Below, piece by piece: positions 18,039 to 26,091 of a stretch of DNA of 64,000 nucleotides. How positions within the stretch are numbered: the stretch's first letter is position 1; every line of letters starts with the position of its first letter. Origin of the DNA: a virus; IMG/VR virus record IMGVR_UViG_3300032236_001850, positions 116,392 through 180,391 of that record; one strand, 5' to 3'. Below the pieces are notes generated by a model that was not told where the DNA came from, did no database searches, and was given only the letters and a program-made list of their open reading frames with translations. The position numbers were made by a program, and so were the translations under genes.

Positions 18039-18281
18039 ATGGAAAGACTAAGAGGTAAAGTAAAAGCGGATGTTCCTACTATCGCAGAGGCTCCTGCTAG
18101 AAAAAAGTACGAAAAAGCTCCAAAATGCGAGACTAACACGGAAACAAGACCGTTGGATGTTTTGATTAGAGAATTCGAAGCTTCGGCTGGCAATTTTGAT
18201 GAATTTCACACAACCATGAACGGAAGAGAAAAAATCCTATTCAAAGGGTATATCCATTCAATGAGAGAGGTTAAAGCTTAA
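18039..18281 (+). CDS. small hypothetical protein
   Basis: An 80-residue protein MERLRGKVKADVPTIAEAPA. The start at 18039 has an A-rich leader; an upstream ATG at 17997 would add 14 residues and overlap the previous gene by 23 bases. The C-terminal part reads FHTTMNGREKILFKGYIHSM. Not recognised. Confidence 0.65.
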   Translation: MERLRGKVKADVPTIAEAPARKKYEKAPKCETNTETRPLDVLIREFEASAGNFDEFHTTMNGREKILFKGYIHSMREVKA

Positions 18282-18350
18282 TTTTTTATTGCTAAACGAA
18301 ATTTTTGTGATTTTTTATACTAGAATAAATATATAAAAAAACCAATCAAT

Positions 18351-18572
18351 ATGGCAGCAATAAGATTTGTATGTAGAACCGATAACAAAGCAAAACACGA
18401 GGAGGTTAAGAATAGAACATACCTTGCTGGTGGTGCTATTGTAAGAGAAAAAATATACAGAGACACAAGTTCTGTATTTGAAGCAGAGATGGAAATAGTT
18501 TCCGAGGGAGGTACGCTTTATAGAGAAGCTAAAGAGTTAGACTTAGTAAATAAAATCAATATCATAGAGTAA
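18351..18572 (+). CDS. small hypothetical protein
   Basis: The 73-residue product starts MAAIRFVCRTDNKAKHEEV. The 69-base gap before it lacks the usual early promoter but has an AT-rich TTTTTTATACTAGAATA stretch that may start transcription. Function is unknown. Confidence 0.65.
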   Translation: MAAIRFVCRTDNKAKHEEVKNRTYLAGGAIVREKIYRDTSSVFEAEMEIVSEGGTLYREAKELDLVNKINIIE

Positions 18573-18574
18573 TT

Positions 18575-18931
18575 ATGTACGAGGATGAAGATGATGACCT
18601 AGGAGATGACATCAACGGGTATTTAAGAGAACAAGCTAGAGAGGTAGCTGAAAGACAGAGAAAAGAAACTCTTAAGAATTTTATAGACGGTTGTTATGTT
18701 GCATACGATATGCTTACTCGAGAGGGTGCAAAGGCAATGGAGGGTAGCAACGAGGAATCCATAGGAAGTGCAATCAACAGAATGACTGCTCTATTTCTAG
18801 AAAGAGAAGAGTATGAAAGATGTGGATTTCTAAAAAGATTTGTTAGTGAACACATGCCGGGAAGAGAAGTTGTCCCGGATCCACAGGTTATTAAAGAACT
18901 TAAAGAACTTGAAGCAGATGGCTACTACTAA
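18575..18931 (+). CDS. acidic helical hypothetical protein
   Basis: A 118-residue, largely helical protein with an acidic N-terminus (MYEDEDDDLGDD). It overlaps the following zinc-ribbon gene by 14 bases. Not recognised. Confidence 0.7.
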   Translation: MYEDEDDDLGDDINGYLREQAREVAERQRKETLKNFIDGCYVAYDMLTREGAKAMEGSNEESIGSAINRMTALFLEREEYERCGFLKRFVSEHMPGREVVPDPQVIKELKELEADGYY

Positions 18932-19088
18932 AAATTCAGGAGGTTATACTTCCAGTAAAACGAGAATACCAAAAAGCATGCCGTGTAAATTATGCGGAGA
19001 AAAAGTCAAAAACGTTGACGAAAAGGCTACAGCAGTAACTTGTTACAAATGTGTAATCAAGTTATGCAATAAACCAAATTTAAAATAA
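18918..19088 (+). CDS. small zinc-ribbon protein
   Basis: The 56-residue product starts MATTKNSGGYTSSKTR and has two Cys pairs: CKLC and, 18-20 residues later, CYKC, plus a further Cys near the C-terminus. One zinc is probably bound. The basic N-terminus suggests nucleic-acid binding. The start is set by the overlap with the preceding gene. Confidence 0.65.
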   Translation: MATTKNSGGYTSSKTRIPKSMPCKLCGEKVKNVDEKATAVTCYKCVIKLCNKPNLK

Positions 19089-19098
19089 CCCATAAAGA

Positions 19099-19284
19099 AT
19101 GGACCCAAAAACGGAAGCTCTGTTATCAGAATATGACAGCGTGGTTAAGAAAACAGCTAGAAGCGTGTATTTAAAAGCTGAAGCTCTTAAATTAGAATTA
19201 GATTCAAGTATTATTAATCCGGAGGATAAAAATACCATTATGCTACATTGTATAGCAATGTTAGTAAATAAAGCATCTAAGTAA
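19099..19284 (+). CDS. small helical hypothetical protein
   Basis: A 61-residue protein, mostly helical (SEYDSVVKKTARSVYLKAEA), overlapping the next gene by one base (TAATG). Function is unknown. Confidence 0.65.
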   Translation: MDPKTEALLSEYDSVVKKTARSVYLKAEALKLELDSSIINPEDKNTIMLHCIAMLVNKASK

Positions 19285-19487
19285 TGGAAAGAGAAACTAG
19301 AAAAGATATTATTTTTAATATTATAGAAAAATACTATCAAGCTAACAAAAAGCTCGACAAATCAGGTTTACGTGAGCATCTTATGAGCAATCAAATTGAT
19401 CTTAGTGAAGAAGTACTCGATGAAAGAATAAAACATTTTAACAATGAAACTTCTAAAGCTAATAAAGAAAAAATTAAGAACTCTTAG
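19284..19487 (+). CDS. small helical hypothetical protein
   Basis: A 67-residue charged helical protein starting MERETRKDIIFNIIEKYY. It overlaps the next gene by 44 bases. Not recognised. Confidence 0.65.
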   Translation: MERETRKDIIFNIIEKYYQANKKLDKSGLREHLMSNQIDLSEEVLDERIKHFNNETSKANKEKIKNS

Positions 19488-19737
19488 AAAAAGATACATC
19501 TTAAAAAAGTGTATAGAGAAGGCTGGAGGTAAGGATTTAAGGGACACCTTAAGAAACGAAAGGCTCCAGAAAATAAGGACTCTCAAAAGAGCAGAAATAA
19601 ATTCTCTGGTTAATAGTTGGAAGCTAAAGGAAATAAGTCCACCAACAGAGGAAGAGTATTACAAATTCTTTTTTGAGACCTCACTAACAATTGATTATAT
19701 TAATTCTGTTATCAAAAAATACTGGAGAAATCCCTGA
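19444..19737 (+). CDS. basic hypothetical protein
   Basis: A 97-residue protein with a strongly basic N-terminal half (KLIKKKLRTLRKRYILKK). Last gene before a terminator. Nucleic-acid binding is possible from charge alone. Confidence 0.6.
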   Translation: MKLLKLIKKKLRTLRKRYILKKCIEKAGGKDLRDTLRNERLQKIRTLKRAEINSLVNSWKLKEISPPTEEEYYKFFFETSLTIDYINSVIKKYWRNP

Positions 19738-19757
19738 TATATAGGAGAGCCCAATAC

Positions 19758-19800
19758 CTTAAGAGAGGTTATCGGTAAATAAGATGCCTCTCTTTTTTTA
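19758..19800 (+). terminator. intrinsic terminator
   Basis: AAGAGAGG pairs with CCTCTCTT across an 18-base loop and is followed by TTTTTT. Confidence 0.6.
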
Positions 19801-19818
19801 TAAAAAAATAATAAAAAT

Positions 19819-19853
19819 ATTTTTTTTATTCGATTTTTATATTTATATTTGCC
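19819..19853 (+). promoter_or_regulatory. early-type promoter
   Basis: TTTTTTTTATTCG tract then TATATTTG at 19844-19851, 24 bases before the next start. Confidence 0.75.
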
Positions 19854-19876
19854 TAACAATTAAAAAAACATAAAAA

Positions 19877-20218
19877 ATGAAATACTACGGAATAGCAAGC
19901 GCAAACGGAATCGAATCATTCCTACCAGTTCCATTCAGTGCAAAGACTGATACATTTGCAGCTGATCCAAGAGAGTTATCTCTTATGGCATTAACGGTTA
20001 ATGCTAATAGACAAAGACATTCTGTTCTTTTCATGGTTGATGTTGCAACAGACGTAGCAAAAGAAATCAGAGCTCTTGTAGCAGACGGAGACGTTGTAGA
20101 AGCATTAATCATACTGAAAGAGAAAGCAAAGTCAATAAGCATCATGCAATCTCCAGGAGCGGAAAAAAGTTGGAACCTTATACCTAACAAGGACCTAGAT
20201 CCTTTTAACGGAAAATAA
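19877..20218 (+). CDS. hypothetical protein
   Basis: The 113-residue product starts MKYYGIASANGIESFLP and has a helical segment DVAKEIRALVADGDVVEALI. First gene of a short unit. Not recognised. Confidence 0.75.
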   Translation: MKYYGIASANGIESFLPVPFSAKTDTFAADPRELSLMALTVNANRQRHSVLFMVDVATDVAKEIRALVADGDVVEALIILKEKAKSISIMQSPGAEKSWNLIPNKDLDPFNGK

Positions 20219-20220
20219 AA

Positions 20221-20478
20221 ATGGCGCAAAACATTCACGTTGGTGATGATTTCAGAACAAATCCTCTAAGTTTAAAACCTGGAGGGTATGATGTTACTGT
20301 TATCTACCAAAACGGTAAGTCCTTCACTTACGACAAAATCAAAAACCCAGCAAACTACATTACTAGGATCTCATCAAATTCTAAATACGGTCAGATAGTA
20401 GAAATCCTTATAGACGGAAATTCAACCTGGTCTATAGAGAGAAGAGGAGAGACTAACGAATTTGGTATAAATCTATAA
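20221..20478 (+). CDS. small beta-rich hypothetical protein
   Basis: The 85-residue product has short strands with GYDVTVIYQNGKSFTYDKI and a WSIERRGE end, a small beta-barrel-like pattern. Two bases follow the previous stop. Function is unknown. Confidence 0.7.
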   Translation: MAQNIHVGDDFRTNPLSLKPGGYDVTVIYQNGKSFTYDKIKNPANYITRISSNSKYGQIVEILIDGNSTWSIERRGETNEFGINL

Positions 20479-20481
20479 TCT

Positions 20482-20727
20482 ATGAAAGATATAATTGGAC
20501 CCATTTTAAAAAATGGTAAGGATAAAAAGAACATAGGTTTAATCCTACTTGGATTAATTGCAGTATTAGCAGTAGCTATTTGCTTACCTTTATCATTAGT
20601 TCTTGGATTACAATGTATAGGATTTCCAGTACAACTAAGCTTAAAAAGCTGGTTTGGAGCAGTTCTTATAATTGTATTTCTTAAAGCAGTTTCGGTCAAT
20701 AATAAGGAAACACTAGAAAACAAATAA
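20482..20727 (+). CDS. small two-pass membrane protein
   Basis: The 81-residue product has hydrophobic segments at about residues 18-43 (GLILLGLIAVLAVAICLPLS and on) and 54-70 (LKSWFGAVLIIVFLKAV). Cytoplasmic-membrane location is likely. Function is unknown. Confidence 0.7.
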   Translation: MKDIIGPILKNGKDKKNIGLILLGLIAVLAVAICLPLSLVLGLQCIGFPVQLSLKSWFGAVLIIVFLKAVSVNNKETLENK

Positions 20728-20775
20728 AAACGAAATTGTGTTGTTGAGTAGTTGGTTTGTAACCAATGATCAGCC

Positions 20776-20806
20776 TGGGGATTGGGTTTATTCTTGAATC
20801 CCCTAA
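20776..20806 (+). terminator. hairpin GGGGATT/AATCCCC with T run
   Basis: A 7-bp stem with a 13-base loop is followed by TAATTTTTTT. It lies only a few bases before the next start at 20817, so it could attenuate that gene. Confidence 0.55.
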
Positions 20807-20816
20807 TTTTTTTACT

Positions 20817-21026
20817 ATGGGAAAGAAGAAAAAAGAATCTATTATTATGTGCGGAGGTTGCTATAACGATCTAATCGAGGATCAAATCAAAATAGCCACC
20901 ATGAACGTTAATCCAGAAAGTTCAAAAAATGGAGTCTATGCCAGAAATCTTTGTCCAAAATGTTTAGAGTCCGATTACTACAAATCTAGAGTTCTCTCAG
21001 TGGAACCATATAGAAAATTTAATTAA
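20817..21026 (+). CDS. small zinc-binding protein
   Basis: The 69-residue product starts MGKKKKESIIMCGGCYNDL; CGGC and, about 30 residues later, CPKC form a four-Cys zinc site. The start follows the terminator-like hairpin by 10 bases. An upstream ATG at 20766 would place codons across the hairpin and is rejected. Confidence 0.65.
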   Translation: MGKKKKESIIMCGGCYNDLIEDQIKIATMNVNPESSKNGVYARNLCPKCLESDYYKSRVLSVEPYRKFN

Positions 21027-21030
21027 TAAA

Positions 21031-21067
21031 TTATTTTTTTATTTGAAAAGGATTTCATATATTTGCA
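21031..21067 (+). promoter_or_regulatory. early-type promoter
   Basis: TTATTTTTTTATTTGAAAAG, ATTTCA and TATATTTGC, 23 bases before the next start. Confidence 0.78.
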
Positions 21068-21089
21068 ATGTAATTAAAAAACAAATAGA

Positions 21090-21647
21090 ATGGGACTAGA
21101 TATAATGGCAATCAGTAATCTTGAAAAGAAAATCAAGATGGACCCAAGGGTAAAAGTTCTTTCCTGGCAAATAAGACCTAAGGTAAAAGAAACTAGGATC
21201 AAGATAGATGTCACACCCTACGGATCAGAACATGGTGGATTTAACAAGTGCGAGGATATGGAAGGTGGTAAATACGCAGAAACTGATGCAACGGTGGAAC
21301 ATCACTTCAGAGCAGGTAGCTACGGAGGTTATAACACATTCAGAAAATATCTTTCCAGAGCTTTATGTGGTGTTGAACCAGAAGCTATATGGGCTACACC
21401 AGAGGATTTTAAAGCTGCACCAATGTTTGAGATGATAAATTTCAGCGACTGTGAAGGCATTTTAGGAACGGGGATTTGTAAAAAAATTCACCCACAATTT
21501 GTTGAAAATAGAGAGAAATTTGAAAACTATCTTAAGGAGCAATTTGGTTATGACGAAAATGAAGTAAGATGGCAAATGTCAACCTATGACGATTTCACAG
21601 AGGCATTTAGATTGGGAGCAGAAAATGGAATAGTAGTTTACACGTAA
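21090..21647 (+). CDS. conserved phage MGLDI-type hypothetical protein
   Basis: The 185-residue product begins MGLDIMAISNL. It has SYGGYNTFRKYLSRAL and FSDCEGILGTGICKKI, landmarks of a widespread phage/bacterial protein family of unknown function that starts MG[LI]D and contains a YxxFR then SDCEG(x)(I/L)G pattern. It overlaps the next gene by one base. Confidence 0.78.
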   Translation: MGLDIMAISNLEKKIKMDPRVKVLSWQIRPKVKETRIKIDVTPYGSEHGGFNKCEDMEGGKYAETDATVEHHFRAGSYGGYNTFRKYLSRALCGVEPEAIWATPEDFKAAPMFEMINFSDCEGILGTGICKKIHPQFVENREKFENYLKEQFGYDENEVRWQMSTYDDFTEAFRLGAENGIVVYT

Positions 21648-21889
21648 TGAAACTAATAACAATAAAAATACAAACAGTACTAGGGGAAAATGAAGAGTTT
21701 GATGATTTATTTTTCCAATATTTGGATGAGTACTCGATAGATCGTAATGTGCTACCAATAGAGGAGGGTGAGGCATACCCAATGGTTGAATACACATCAG
21801 GACCAATTGCTTTAGGTAACATGCTTAGAGAAAGATTTGGCTATGACAGATACGAAATAGAGGAGAAATTTCCAGAACTAATCGAATAA
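21647..21889 (+). CDS. small acidic hypothetical protein
   Basis: An 80-residue acidic protein. Its RERFGYDRYEIEEKFPE end resembles KEQFGYDENEVRWQM in the preceding gene, suggesting a shared segment or internal duplication. Function is unknown. Confidence 0.7.
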   Translation: MKLITIKIQTVLGENEEFDDLFFQYLDEYSIDRNVLPIEEGEAYPMVEYTSGPIALGNMLRERFGYDRYEIEEKFPELIE

Positions 21890-21934
21890 TACAATTCCGC
21901 CAGAATTGCTATTTGTTTTGATTGATTACAAAGA

Positions 21935-21962
21935 AAAAGGTCTGATTACTCAGACCTTTTTT
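21935..21962. terminator. bidirectional intrinsic terminator
   Basis: AAAAGGTCTGA/TCAGACCTTTT with a TTAC loop between converging genes. Confidence 0.8.
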
Positions 21963-21966
21963 GATT

Positions 21967-22788
21967 TTATTTTGTTCCAGTTGAAAGTCCAAATGCTGCC
22001 TGAGCGTCCTTTGCATTAACGTCTCCTCCATCCTCGCCGAAAAATTTTCTAGCCCCACTTACTATTTTACCCAGTAATCCTCCAGGATTTTCCTTTGCAT
22101 CTTTCTCATCATTATTAGAAGTTGCAGAGTCACCTCCGATAATATCATCTCCAGGTAAACGTCTTTCTGCATTATCCTTACTAACATCAATCATATCTTT
22201 CTTAACAGCTTCAGTGAAGCTATTATCAAAATCGCTACTTCTGTCCGGGAAGTAATCTATAAATCCAAGAAGACCGTCAACTAGGACAGATCTATTATAT
22301 GCACCTACACCCTGTCCGTCTTTTAGTCTAACATTACCCTCAATTGTTGTGAATTTCTTACCGTTATAATCAACACTAGTAACTATTCCAGCATGACCAC
22401 CACCCTCTCTTTTTGCAATCATTATTTGACCAGGTTTAACTAGAGAAAAATTAGATCTTGCCTGATCTGCAGTTATCTTTTTACCCCCGGTTTTTTCCCA
22501 TTCCTCCAATGCAGAACCAGTTTTATATACTGGATTGGTGATTCCACTTTTTTTACTGAACTCGTCAAAAATATAGTAAATGAAAGCCATACACCAAGGC
22601 TGACCGTCACTTATTCCTACTGATCTCTGAAATTTATTAACATCGGAACCACTATTGTTACCGACCTCCTTCGCTTTTATATTATTTGATATAACCTTAG
22701 CTAGCTCAGATCCAGCTCCTGATGGATTATCTAATTTGAATCCGGAGTCTTCATTTATAAATTCATTGAAACTCTTTAATCTTTCCAT
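21967..22788 (-). CDS. CHAP-type peptidoglycan amidase/endopeptidase with capsid-targeting-like leader
   Basis: The 273-residue protein begins MERLKSFNEFINEDSG (candidate INE/D cleavage). A CHAP-like cysteine hydrolase domain follows: catalytic Cys66 in GQPWCMAFI, His132 in GGGHAGIVTSV, and the acidic TTIEGN at about 147-152. CHAP enzymes cut peptide or amide bonds in cell-wall peptidoglycan. There is no signal peptide. A leader resembling T4 head-targeting sequences suggests the enzyme is carried in the virion rather than acting only as an endolysin. A late-type box lies 20 bases upstream of the start. Confidence 0.85.
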   Translation of the reverse strand: MERLKSFNEFINEDSGFKLDNPSGAGSELAKVISNNIKAKEVGNNSGSDVNKFQRSVGISDGQPWCMAFIYYIFDEFSKKSGITNPVYKTGSALEEWEKTGGKKITADQARSNFSLVKPGQIMIAKREGGGHAGIVTSVDYNGKKFTTIEGNVRLKDGQGVGAYNRSVLVDGLLGFIDYFPDRSSDFDNSFTEAVKKDMIDVSKDNAERRLPGDDIIGGDSATSNNDEKDAKENPGGLLGKIVSGARKFFGEDGGDVNAKDAQAAFGLSTGTK

Positions 22789-22808
22789 ATTTATTTGTAT
22801 TTTGTCTT

Positions 22809-22817
22809 CTATATATC
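22809..22817 (-). promoter_or_regulatory. late-type promoter box GATATATAG
   Basis: Minus-strand GATATATAG, 20 bases before the CHAP gene start. The following leader is almost identical to that of the glucosaminidase gene at 24023. Confidence 0.6.
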
Positions 22818-22834
22818 AAAAAAATATTCCTTAT

Positions 22835-22870
22835 AATTTTTTTATTTAAAAAGAATTTCATATATTTGCA
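22835..22870 (+). promoter_or_regulatory. early-type promoter
   Basis: ATTTTTTTATTTAAAAAG, ATTTCA, TATATTTGC before the gene at 22897. Confidence 0.78.
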
Positions 22871-22896
22871 ATGTAAATCAATAAAACAAAATAAAA

Positions 22897-23295
22897 ATGG
22901 CAAAAATACAAGAAGAGGAGCACATCCTCATAGCAGTAAGAGGTTCACTTAACGAGGAAGTTAGAGTTGAAACAATTAAAATCTCAGAGAAGGATGAGGA
23001 ATTTGAGGCCGATGGTTTTGAAGACTTTGGAGAATATGCAGACTATGTTCTAGAGAACTCTGCAGGAGAATACGAACAAGGATTTTGTGCAGTTCTAACA
23101 ATCAATGCAAGCCAGAAAGATGAACTTATCAGAAAACTTGGTGGATTTACTAGAGAAGACATGGAGTTCTCATTCAACGCTGGAGGTAACCACAGAGAGG
23201 AATCAATAGAATTTGACATGGATGAAATCGAAGAAATCACTGAACCAAATTTTGTGGATTGGATGGCTCAGGAGTTTTCAGAGGAAACAGAATAA
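22897..23295 (+). CDS. acidic hypothetical protein
   Basis: A strongly acidic 132-residue protein (many Glu/Asp, EFDMDEIEEITEP). Single-gene unit with its own promoter and terminator, so probably made in quantity. A DNA-mimic-like charge pattern is possible but speculative. Confidence 0.75.
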   Translation: MAKIQEEEHILIAVRGSLNEEVRVETIKISEKDEEFEADGFEDFGEYADYVLENSAGEYEQGFCAVLTINASQKDELIRKLGGFTREDMEFSFNAGGNHREESIEFDMDEIEEITEPNFVDWMAQEFSEETE

Positions 23296-23313
23296 TAAAG
23301 ACTATATAAAATT

Positions 23314-23345
23314 AAAAAGTCCGATATTGCTATCGGACTTTTTTA
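23314..23345. terminator. bidirectional intrinsic terminator
   Basis: AAAAAGTCCGATA/TATCGGACTTTTT with a TTGC loop between converging genes. Confidence 0.8.
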
Positions 23346-24023
23346 TGCGGTTAGTGTTTTGTTTATATTGTTTATTGTTGATGTTAATTTTCTTTCGTAA
23401 TCTGGAGCTGAAGCATATCTCTGATTGTTTACATTAACAAACTTTTTTAATAACTCAGGAGCAGTTTTATTCTGGGAAGGAACCACATAACTCTTAGCCA
23501 TTGTTCTATAGTAAGCATCGATACCAGATTGCCAATCATTATGGTTAACAACTGCACCGCTATCAACATTACCAACATTGAATGGATTTTTAGTTCTGAT
23601 TGGTTTATTTGATGTGTCTCTACTTAAACCACCCTCCAACGTTAACTGAGCTAAAGCAAGTTGTGGAGGAATATAAGCACCGTGATCCATCACGGCCTTT
23701 TTCGCACCGAGGGCTAGCATTTCACCTTTTATTGGGGATGATGGATTAGTTTTATCAATCCATTTTTGAGCAATATCAGCATAAGCTTTAAATCCTTCAG
23801 AAGTTTTAAGATCCAACGGTGTAAAAATGCTTCCGTCATTAACATTATTTAGACCCAAACTCTTAAGAGCTATTTGATCCGCGGTGTCAGGAATGTCAAG
23901 ATTCAAAGAACCTGTTCCGGTGGTATCGCTATCTGATTTAGCATTAAGTGCATTACTAATTAATAAGGCAGGGTTAAAATCCATCTCATTAATAAAGTCA
24001 CCAAAAGATTTTATGTTGTTCAT
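23343..24023 (-). CDS. glucosaminidase-type peptidoglycan hydrolase with capsid-targeting-like leader
   Basis: The start at 24023 (MNNIKSFGDFINEMD) is preferred over an upstream ATG because the leader then aligns with the CHAP protein and a late-type box lies 20 bases before it. The 226-residue product has the glucosaminidase/lysozyme-like pattern AQLTLEGGLSRD with Glu130 as likely catalytic acid, then TKNPFNVGNVDSG. It would cleave the glycan backbone. With the CHAP enzyme it forms a complementary pair of leader-bearing hydrolases. Confidence 0.82.
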   Translation of the reverse strand: MNNIKSFGDFINEMDFNPALLISNALNAKSDSDTTGTGSLNLDIPDTADQIALKSLGLNNVNDGSIFTPLDLKTSEGFKAYADIAQKWIDKTNPSSPIKGEMLALGAKKAVMDHGAYIPPQLALAQLTLEGGLSRDTSNKPIRTKNPFNVGNVDSGAVVNHNDWQSGIDAYYRTMAKSYVVPSQNKTAPELLKKFVNVNNQRYASAPDYERKLTSTINNINKTLTA

Positions 24024-24043
24024 ATCTATTTGTATTTTATCAT

Positions 24044-24052
24044 CTATATATC
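24044..24052 (-). promoter_or_regulatory. late-type promoter box GATATATAG
   Basis: Minus-strand GATATATAG, 20 bases before the glucosaminidase start. Confidence 0.6.
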
Positions 24053-24069
24053 CAAAAAATATATTCAAT

Positions 24070-24105
24070 AATTTTTTTATTTGGAAATGATTTCATATAT
24101 TTGCA
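24070..24105 (+). promoter_or_regulatory. early-type promoter
   Basis: AATTTTTTTATTTGGAAATG, ATTTCA, TATATTTGC before the 567-residue gene. Confidence 0.78.
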
Positions 24106-24126
24106 ACGTAATCAATAAACAAAATA

Positions 24127-25830
24127 ATGGAATCAGGTACACTACAATTTTGGACAACTGGCGAGGCCTATATGGGCTTAATGAACGACTTTTTTAGATC
24201 TGGAGAATTTGAAAAATATCATCAGCTGCTTGGGGATGGCAACTTAGACAGAGCACAAAAGATGATGGCATTCAGATATAGAATGGTCCTAAGTGGGGAC
24301 ACTAGAACGGAGGAGGGTTTAAGCTGTTCTTTTCTACCAGAAGAGCCAAAAGACTTCAATAAAACACTATATTATGCTATTAGAACAGCTATCGTTGCAG
24401 CTAATAGAAAACATGATAGATGGAACGATAAAACTCTGGAAATAAGAGAGATTGCTAAATCCGGCTACCGAGATATTGTTACTCTACTAGAATATTTTCC
24501 AGTTGAGGAAATCTATAAGAGATGCTACAAATACATCATAGAGGAGGAAGGTTATACGTTAACCACTCTCTACGATGCAATAACTAAAAATGACCATACA
24601 ATCTCGGGTCTTCTAATGAGAAACGGTGAGTTTGCTCAATGTGGTTACCAGGATCACATCTCACTGTATCCATTTCTTGTTCAACTTGGACTTGTAGAGG
24701 GTGAGGACAGATTGGATTGCGATGCAGTATCAATATCATCTAATATGTTATGTGGTGCTGCTGCTTTTGGGTTGGAATCTCTACATTTTGACCTTAATAA
24801 AAGGTATCATCTCAGTGATGAGCAGATGACAGAGTTATGGCGACTTAGAGAATATCATCTACAGCACTACACTAGCAATGAGAAAAGATCAGTATCGGAA
24901 GGAATTCGTGAATTTTTCTGCTACAAAGAAGCAATGGGTGCTAAGTATGGCAACATTATGTTTCTAAAAAGATTTTTTCCACATATCAAAACATGCGAGG
25001 TTTCCAAAGATTTCAGACCAGATTGGAAAGCCAACTTTGTTAGAACCTCACCAAAATATTCAATTCCTGGTCTTCTACATAGTATTAAAGCTAACGACGA
25101 GCAAGAAGCACATAATGCTGTGCTACAAATCCAGAAAGACTTCGAAAAACATAAGGAAGTTCGGGGAAGAAACAATATACATTGGTTCTATCAGGAGTAC
25201 TTGGAAGGGGAGAACGGTGTACTCAATTGCATAAAAACAACGGAGGTTAGCCGTGGATATGCAAGAGAATATGCTAATCTGATGGAATATGACATAAAGA
25301 TAGCATGTAGCTCGGTTCAAGGTGACATTGTGGGTGGTAAGAAATCAAGCTTTGAAATAAGTTTAGACGATCAATCAGCACTAAGAAAGATTGCTAGAGA
25401 ACTTGCAACCACTTTCGAGGAAGACATCCAGCTAGAATTTGTAAGAGTTGCTGAGGGTGACATCAGAATAGTTCAATTCAGAACCCTGAAGGGAAGTCCA
25501 CAGGTAAACTTCGAACCACAGAAGGAAGAGTTGGAAAAAGCTATAGTGATTGGTAAAACTTTCTGCAAACCGTACTACACAAATAATGGCGACGAAATAA
25601 ACACCAACGATATTCTGGTTGTTGAAGAGGATTGCGAATCAGAAGCTCTATTGGGTAAGAAAGCACTTATAGTTGAGAATGACACAAACTTCTCGCACAT
25701 TCTCGCACTATCCAAAGCCCTAAATATTCCATCTATATACGGCACAGGTAAGGTTGATCTACCTAAGGACAAACAGGTTTGGTTTAATACAGGATATGGT
25801 ACGGGGTATGTAAAAATAATCACCAAATAA
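24127..25830 (+). CDS. PEP-utilising enzyme-like protein (ATP-grasp remnant plus swivelling His domain)
   Basis: The 567-residue protein has a C-terminal PEP-utilising mobile domain: TNDILVVEEDCESEALLGKK, then DTNFSHILALSKALNIPSIY with His524 at the position of the phosphohistidine in PEP synthase, PPDK and rifampin phosphotransferase. Before it, DIQLEFVRVAEGDIRIVQFR (about 433-452) matches the end of the PPDK/PEPS ATP-binding domain (consensus iEfa...g.lyilQaRp). The N-terminal 330 residues are not recognised; no PEP-binding TIM barrel is present. Phosphotransfer to an unknown substrate is inferred. Confidence 0.72.
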   Translation: MESGTLQFWTTGEAYMGLMNDFFRSGEFEKYHQLLGDGNLDRAQKMMAFRYRMVLSGDTRTEEGLSCSFLPEEPKDFNKTLYYAIRTAIVAANRKHDRWNDKTLEIREIAKSGYRDIVTLLEYFPVEEIYKRCYKYIIEEEGYTLTTLYDAITKNDHTISGLLMRNGEFAQCGYQDHISLYPFLVQLGLVEGEDRLDCDAVSISSNMLCGAAAFGLESLHFDLNKRYHLSDEQMTELWRLREYHLQHYTSNEKRSVSEGIREFFCYKEAMGAKYGNIMFLKRFFPHIKTCEVSKDFRPDWKANFVRTSPKYSIPGLLHSIKANDEQEAHNAVLQIQKDFEKHKEVRGRNNIHWFYQEYLEGENGVLNCIKTTEVSRGYAREYANLMEYDIKIACSSVQGDIVGGKKSSFEISLDDQSALRKIARELATTFEEDIQLEFVRVAEGDIRIVQFRTLKGSPQVNFEPQKEELEKAIVIGKTFCKPYYTNNGDEINTNDILVVEEDCESEALLGKKALIVENDTNFSHILALSKALNIPSIYGTGKVDLPKDKQVWFNTGYGTGYVKIITK

Positions 25831-25864
25831 TTTTTTTATTCGAAAAGGATTTCTTATATTTGCA
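25829..25864 (+). promoter_or_regulatory. early-type promoter
   Basis: AATTTTTTTATTCGAAAAGG, ATTTCT, TATATTTGC. A TTG inside the box opens the frame, but the true start is the ATG at 25881. Confidence 0.75.
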
Positions 25865-25880
25865 TATCGATTTAAAACAA

Positions 25881-26087
25881 ATGGACATGAAAAATTTTGT
25901 ATATCTAGTAAAGAGTAAAAACAAGTTAATAGTAACTTCCATGGCTGTTAACAATCCGGACTATATCGTTTTACTCGCATCGGAAGGACCACAATCATTT
26001 GAATACTGTAAAATGTATTGCTTAGGTTCCATGACTGGGAATCAAGTTGGAACTAAATTCAATAATTCAATCTCTGATTTTCAATAG
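25881..26087 (+). CDS. small hypothetical protein
   Basis: A 68-residue protein MDMKNFVYLVKSKNKLIVTS. First gene of a four-gene unit. Not recognised. Confidence 0.65.
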   Translation: MDMKNFVYLVKSKNKLIVTSMAVNNPDYIVLLASEGPQSFEYCKMYCLGSMTGNQVGTKFNNSISDFQ

Positions 26088-26091
26088 TCAT

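Noticed and set aside
20728-20816. tRNA-like sequence
   Set aside because: GAGTAGTTGGT and the GGGGATT/AATCCCC hairpin look suggestive, but no acceptor or anticodon stem can be drawn; the hairpin plus T run fits a terminator.
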